NCBI RefSeq assembly: GCF_001423945.1
Contig: NZ_LMPU01000011.1
Coordinates: 1-64,000, forward strand
Length of the DNA stretch: 64,000 bases
Source of the DNA: Pedobacter sp. Leaf194
GTDB lineage: Bacteria; Bacteroidota; Bacteroidia; Sphingobacteriales; Sphingobacteriaceae
Reading direction: 5' to 3'
The notes under the pieces were generated by a model. That model had not been told where the DNA came from. It did not search any database and worked only from the letters and a program-made list of their open reading frames with translations. Both the position numbers and the translations under genes were made by a program. This document shows positions 59,846-64,000 of this stretch, one piece after another; the stretch's first letter is position 1; every line of letters starts with the position of its first letter.

Positions 59846-61384
59846 TTAAAACCTTACTCCGAAAGTTAAGAATACATTATCTGCTGTATTTTTAAGATTT
59901 GCAGTTGGCCCTACTCCGGTGACATTGTAATCAGGGTAGCTTGAAGAAATCGTGTAGGGTGAATTCGTAGAATCCCATTTGGTATGTCTATAAGTTACAT
60001 CTACATAATAATTATCAAACCGATAGCCTAATCCACCACTATAAGCTTGCGTTGTAAAATCCAAGTTTTTGTAAGGCGAACCTGCGAATGAGTATCCACC
60101 TCGCAACATAAAATTGTCTACCACCTTAAATTCTAAACCTGCCCTATAATTAAAGTTGCCTTTATATAGATTTGCTACATCAAGATTGGTCCTTCTTTCC
60201 TCATTCGGGAAGTTAGAAGAAAAATGTATACTGCTATAATCTACATACTCAACATCAGCGGTAATTAATCCACTATTTCCCAAAATATAAGCCGCTCCAC
60301 CACTAACTTTGTATGGCGTTCTTAATGAATATTCAGAGTTATAACTTGATAATGGATTAGTATACTCAGGAACTGCCGACCCGTTTGCTCTCCTATAAGA
60401 CGCGTTCAAGTTTTCAGAAAAGTTATCTGTTAAGCTGTACCACGTAGGCGTTACAAAACTTAAGCCCAATCTTAATTCATTAACTGGTTTATAAATTAAT
60501 CCGAGTTTGGCATTTATTCCATTTCCTTTGGTTTCCTGAATGGAATTGTAATCAAAAGTGTATGTTCCATTTAAAAAATCGGCTGGCTGACCTGTGTAGT
60601 TTAAGTTATTACCCGACTCAGTAAAAGCTAAATCAGAAGTATAATTGAGGTTAGTGAGTCCTAATGATAAACCCAAATAAAGTTTGTTTTCGTAATTTCC
60701 AGCCATCCCAATATTCACCTCAGATTGCGAACCAGATCTATTGATAACACTTTGCTGAGTGTTATTTAATGCTGTGGTAGGAAAATATCCTGCGGGGTCA
60801 TATTCTATCAAAAAAGTATTGTATGCCATTTGTTCCAGCGAACCGGCAGCCAGAGCATCAGTGCTCGTGGCAGGATCACCTCCTCCCGAAGCTATTGCTA
60901 AATCAGCGAAATAATCGGCCATAGAACTTTTGGAGTTTTTTCCACCGTATGAGATTCTACTGTTAAAGTTATTCGTTTTATTATATCCAACACCGAAATT
61001 TAGACTTACCCAGCCACTATTCAAATCTGAACCTTTTGGTTTGTTAACCGGAGAGTAGAAAACCACGCCAACCTGGTTAATTCCGGCTTTACTGTTTTTA
61101 TCAGATTGAGTGCTTCCCAGATATTCCGAGCCAACCTTGAAATTATTGAATTCCGGAGTGAAGGTAAATTCAGATTTTGTAAAAAAGCCTAAACCTGCAG
61201 GGTTACCGGAAAGCGAACTTATATCTCCACCCAATGCGGTTTGTGCACCGCCCAATCCTTTGAATCTGGCCGAGGAACCGAGTTCGGGTTGTGAAAATCT
61301 TAACACATCACTGGTGTATTGCGCATATAAAGAGTTGCTGGCAAGAACTATTCCTGCCACAATAAAAATTGATCTTAGTTTCAT
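59846..61384 (-). CDS. OmpP1/FadL-family outer-membrane protein
   Basis: A 512-residue outer-membrane beta-barrel. A signal peptide (about 1-21, NSLYA|Q) precedes the FadL-type N-terminal hatch (LRFSQPELGSSARFKGLGGAQTALGGD, cited as SARFKGLGGAQTALGGD, and SLSGNPAGLGFF, the NPAG motif of the family) and repeated amphipathic strands, ending in DNVFLTFGVRF with a terminal Phe. FadL relatives move hydrophobic compounds; similar proteins are often labelled hemin receptor without proof. It lies 23 bases downstream of the Gly/Tyr-rich lipoprotein gene on the same strand, so the two are likely cotranscribed. Confidence 0.88.
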   Translation of the reverse strand: MKLRSIFIVAGIVLASNSLYAQYTSDVLRFSQPELGSSARFKGLGGAQTALGGDISSLSGNPAGLGFFTKSEFTFTPEFNNFKVGSEYLGSTQSDKNSKAGINQVGVVFYSPVNKPKGSDLNSGWVSLNFGVGYNKTNNFNSRISYGGKNSKSSMADYFADLAIASGGGDPATSTDALAAGSLEQMAYNTFLIEYDPAGYFPTTALNNTQQSVINRSGSQSEVNIGMAGNYENKLYLGLSLGLTNLNYTSDLAFTESGNNLNYTGQPADFLNGTYTFDYNSIQETKGNGINAKLGLIYKPVNELRLGLSFVTPTWYSLTDNFSENLNASYRRANGSAVPEYTNPLSSYNSEYSLRTPYKVSGGAAYILGNSGLITADVEYVDYSSIHFSSNFPNEERRTNLDVANLYKGNFNYRAGLEFKVVDNFMLRGGYSFAGSPYKNLDFTTQAYSGGLGYRFDNYYVDVTYRHTKWDSTNSPYTISSSYPDYNVTGVGPTANLKNTADNVFLTFGVRF

Positions 61385-61407
61385 CTTATAAAATGTGTAT
61401 GTGCTGA

Positions 61408-62367
61408 TTATCTTCCTCCACCTCTTGTTGGTCTGCCGCCGCCACCGCCGCCGCCGCCTGAACTTGCGCCACCACCGCTACTTCCAGATGATTGCATTGG
61501 AGGTGGACTGTAGCTGCCACGATCTGGTCTGCTAGCAGGTTGAGATTGTTGAGTTTGAGGTTGTGGTCTGTAACTGTCATCACGAGATGGTCTTGAACTT
61601 ACACCAGCTGGTCGGCCATTGATGGTTGAATTATTTCCATTTGAATACCTTTCTGGTCTGCCAGAATTATTTGTCGATACATTTGGTCTGCCGTAATTTC
61701 CACTAATTGGAGCCGTTCTAGAGCCCGATGCACCATATGCGTTGCGGTTGTCACCGTCTCGGTTTGGTCTTGCCCTGTTATTGCGGTTCGAATACACACC
61801 ACCTAAGCCACCACCGTAGTAACCGCCTCCGCCACCATAAAAACCACCGCCCCAACCAAAACGGTCGTAGTAAGAGTATGGTCCCCAAGCGCCAGAATAC
61901 CAGTATGGATTATACCCGAAGTAATTATAGTTGTATGGGTTGTTCCACATATTTCCGTAGCCAAAATAGCCACCCCAGCCACCTAAACCATAACCGCTTC
62001 CCCAATTTAAGCCATAGCCTAAAAAGTTGGTATTGCCGTAGCTGTTTCCGTAATAGTAATTATCGTAATATGGGTCAAAGTAGCCTCTAAAAGTACTGCC
62101 ATTATAAAAACGATTTATCCTCGAAGAATAATCCATGTCATAATAAGGATTACTGGTTCCGTAATACTCGTCGTAATCCTGATCGTTTTGTGTTTGAACT
62201 TGTTGTTGTTGTGGCACCGGTGCAGCATATTCAACCTCCCTGGCTTTCGCAACAGTATTATAAACATCATCACCGGCGTTATTTTGCGCCAATTTTGATG
62301 TAGAGCATGATGCCACCAGCCCTGCGGCGGCTATCATAACAATGGGTAAAAATTTAATTGGTTTCAT
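61408..62367 (-). CDS. Low-complexity Gly/Tyr/Asn-rich lipoprotein
   Basis: A 319-residue lipoprotein with lipobox LVASC (Cys21). After a short linker (PQQQQVQTQNDQDYDEYYG) come about 110 residues dominated by Tyr, Gly, Asn and Trp (YFGYNPYWYSGAWGPYSYYD; GGGFYGGGGGYYGGG), then an Arg/Asn/Ser/Pro-rich part (SGRPERYSNGNN) and a poly-Gly C-terminus with RPTRGGGR. No catalytic domain is recognised. The composition is that of an extended, possibly adhesive or phase-separating surface chain, which is inference. It probably forms an operon with the FadL-like barrel gene. Confidence 0.85.
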   Translation of the reverse strand: MKPIKFLPIVMIAAAGLVASCSTSKLAQNNAGDDVYNTVAKAREVEYAAPVPQQQQVQTQNDQDYDEYYGTSNPYYDMDYSSRINRFYNGSTFRGYFDPYYDNYYYGNSYGNTNFLGYGLNWGSGYGLGGWGGYFGYGNMWNNPYNYNYFGYNPYWYSGAWGPYSYYDRFGWGGGFYGGGGGYYGGGLGGVYSNRNNRARPNRDGDNRNAYGASGSRTAPISGNYGRPNVSTNNSGRPERYSNGNNSTINGRPAGVSSRPSRDDSYRPQPQTQQSQPASRPDRGSYSPPPMQSSGSSGGGASSGGGGGGGGRPTRGGGR

Positions 62368-62541
62368 TGTGTTTATATTTAGTTGTGTGTGTCAAAAAAA
62401 TAAAAATCCAGTCTCAAACTAAGAAGGAAATATAAATAATCCTAATGCTTGTGCTGATAATCGTTTTGTAGGCATAAATTTATAAATTTGTAACTTAATT
62501 TCACATTATTTAACACACAATTTACGTTCCAAATACATAAT

Positions 62542-64000
62542 ATGAGTAAAGAAATTACAAGTAGAGCAGCAGACTATTCCCAGTGGTATAATGATATCGT
62601 GATTAAGGCCGATTTGGCAGAACATTCTGCAGTACGCGGATGTATGGTGATAAAGCCTAATGGCTACGCCATATGGGAGAAAATGCAGGCCGTTTTAGAT
62701 AAAATGTTTAAAGATACAGGTCATCAGAATGCTTACTTTCCATTATTCATACCTAAGTCATTTTTTTCTAAGGAAGCCTCTCACGTTGAGGGGTTTGCGA
62801 CAGAATGTGCAGTTGTGACACATTATCGCTTAAAAAATGATGGAAATGGAAATATTGTTGTCGATGAAACTGCAAAGTTGGAAGAAGAATTAATTGTTCG
62901 TCCAACTTCTGAAACGATAATCTGGAATACCTACAAAGGTTGGATTCAATCTTACAGAGATTTGCCAATTCTGATTAACCAATGGGCAAATGTGGTGCGT
63001 TGGGAAATGCGCACCCGTTTATTTTTGCGTACGGCTGAATTTTTATGGCAAGAAGGTCATACCGCTCATGCTACCGCGCAGGAGGCGATAGAAGAAACTG
63101 AGCGTATGTTGCACATTTATGCTGATTTTGCGGAAAACTGGCTTGCCGTTCCGGTTATCCGTGGACGAAAATCGCCGAATGAGCGTTTTGCCGGCGCATT
63201 AGATACCTATTGTATCGAAGCCTTGATGCAAGATGGAAAGGCGCTGCAGGCGGGAACGTCACATTTCTTGGGTCAAAATTTCGCCAAAGCTTTTGATGTA
63301 AAGTTCACTGGCAAAGATGGTAAATTAGATTATGTGTGGGCAACATCGTGGGGCGTTTCTACCCGCTTAATGGGTGCATTAATTATGGCACATAGTGATG
63401 ATTCTGGTTTAATTATCCCACCAAAACTTGCGCCGATTCAAGTAGTCATCGTTCCAATTTACAAGGGCGAAGATGATTTAGCCAAAATTACAACCTATGT
63501 TAATGAGCTGACAATGCGCTTAAAAGGCATGGGCATTTCTGTTAAATATGATGATCGGGATACACAAAGGCCTGGCTTTAAATTCGCCGATTACGAAATG
63601 AAGGGTGTGCCTATCCGCGTTGCCATAGGTGGCCGTGATTTGGAAAACAAAACCGTTGAGGTTGCCCGCAGGGATACAAAAACTAAACAAACTGTACCTC
63701 AGGAAGGTTTAGATATTTACATTGCTAAATTACTTGAAGACATCCAAACCAGTATGTTTAACAAAGCATTGGCCTATCGTGATGAACACATTACAGAAGC
63801 GAACAGTTACGAGGAATTTAAAACGCTTCTTGACGGTAAGGCCGGCTTCATTTCTGCACATTGGGATGGAACTCCGGAAACGGAACAAAAAATTAAGGAG
63901 GAAACTAAAGCTACAATCCGTTGCATTCCTTTAGATAATAAACTGGAAGACGGAGTTTGCATTTACTCGGGTAAGCCCTCAAAAGAACGTGTGTTGTTTG
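62542..64000 (+). CDS. proS: Prolyl-tRNA synthetase (3' end cut by the window)
   Basis: Class II aminoacyl-tRNA synthetase charging tRNA-Pro, of the shorter archaeal/eukaryote-like (ProS type 3) form that lacks the bacterial editing insertion. From MSKEITSRAADYSQWYND, 486 codons are visible, ending at GKPSKERVLF; only the last few residues should be missing. Motif 2 is VVRWEMRTRLFLRTAEFLWQEGHTAH (cited as RWEMRTRLFLRTAEF), motif 3 WGVSTRLMGALIMAHSDD, with the TSE of RPTSETI and the tRNA anticodon domain from about 310 (PIQVVIVPIYKG). A TAAATTTG box (62483-62490) precedes it. Confidence 0.96.
   Translation, partial: MSKEITSRAADYSQWYNDIVIKADLAEHSAVRGCMVIKPNGYAIWEKMQAVLDKMFKDTGHQNAYFPLFIPKSFFSKEASHVEGFATECAVVTHYRLKNDGNGNIVVDETAKLEEELIVRPTSETIIWNTYKGWIQSYRDLPILINQWANVVRWEMRTRLFLRTAEFLWQEGHTAHATAQEAIEETERMLHIYADFAENWLAVPVIRGRKSPNERFAGALDTYCIEALMQDGKALQAGTSHFLGQNFAKAFDVKFTGKDGKLDYVWATSWGVSTRLMGALIMAHSDDSGLIIPPKLAPIQVVIVPIYKGEDDLAKITTYVNELTMRLKGMGISVKYDDRDTQRPGFKFADYEMKGVPIRVAIGGRDLENKTVEVARRDTKTKQTVPQEGLDIYIAKLLEDIQTSMFNKALAYRDEHITEANSYEEFKTLLDGKAGFISAHWDGTPETEQKIKEETKATIRCIPLDNKLEDGVCIYSGKPSKERVLF

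Noticed and set aside
61386..62090. Several alternative frames within the Gly/Tyr-rich gene
   Set aside because: They arise from the low-complexity codons of the lipoprotein gene and encode His- or Gln-rich nonsense.

Overview
The window looks like chromosomal DNA from a member of the Bacteroidota, most likely a Sphingobacteriaceae (Pedobacter-like) species. The base composition is AT-rich. Ribosome binding sites are weak or absent. Several start regions carry the Bacteroidota vegetative promoter element TAnnTTTG. The gene content is typical of the group: a large Oar-like TonB-dependent receptor, a TonB with the EWLDIVFAGRNKSYGAY-type N-terminus, type III glutamine synthetase, E. coli-type PurB, a DUF4296 lipoprotein, a PG_1098-like methyltransferase and an OmpP1/FadL barrel. 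I see no phage, insertion sequence, CRISPR array or rRNA. The only tRNA found is tRNA-His(GTG).

Layout. 1-5 kb: ferritin, a GNAT/MBL pair and dihydrolipoamide dehydrogenase, all on the minus strand. 5-18 kb: the TonB-dependent receptor, purM, glnN, tonB and purL. 18-25 kb: small housekeeping genes (yaeR-like VOC protein, trmN6, phosphodiesterase, fbp, hydrolase, tRNA-His, rnhA) plus the decayed remains of a TetR regulator. 25-38 kb: a GH78 rhamnosidase, xth, an RRM protein, a di-haem cytochrome, an OmpA lipoprotein, ubiX, mtaB, lgt, an inositol-phosphatase gene, nifU-like and purB. 38.4-41.3 kb: a compact stress-type island (below). 41-50 kb: a 1-Cys peroxiredoxin, cold-shock protein, aspartokinase operon, mutS2 and a sugar dehydrogenase. 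50-64 kb: a two-subunit CoA transferase, the LysM/udk operon, dps, ubiD, a large MG2-like surface protein, a FadL-like barrel, a Gly/Tyr-rich lipoprotein and nearly all of proS.

The most interesting part is 38.4-41.3 kb. An ECF sigma factor is followed, 5 bases later, by one protein that joins a cytoplasmic anti-sigma-like domain, a single membrane span and a periplasmic trypsin-like protease with an intact His-Asp-Ser triad. Divergent from it lie three tandem paralogous genes for 65-72 residue lipoproteins rich in Asp-Thr/Ser. All four transcription units carry the same two-block element, GGGTTAC, exactly 14 bases, then a GTATTA-like box. Such an element is found at no other gene start I checked. 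This looks like a self-contained, autoregulated envelope-sensing sigma circuit in which anti-sigma and site-1-type protease are one polypeptide.

Other links: UbiX (prenyl-FMN synthase) and a UbiD decarboxylase, its client, lie 23 kb apart; purM, purL and purB are scattered over the window; Lgt would lipidate the many lipoproteins encoded here. Two genes appear broken: the TetR remnant at 21.9-22.3 kb and a frameshifted membrane protein at 52.1-52.5 kb. A 54-residue six-cysteine protein at 50.2-50.4 kb is easy to miss.
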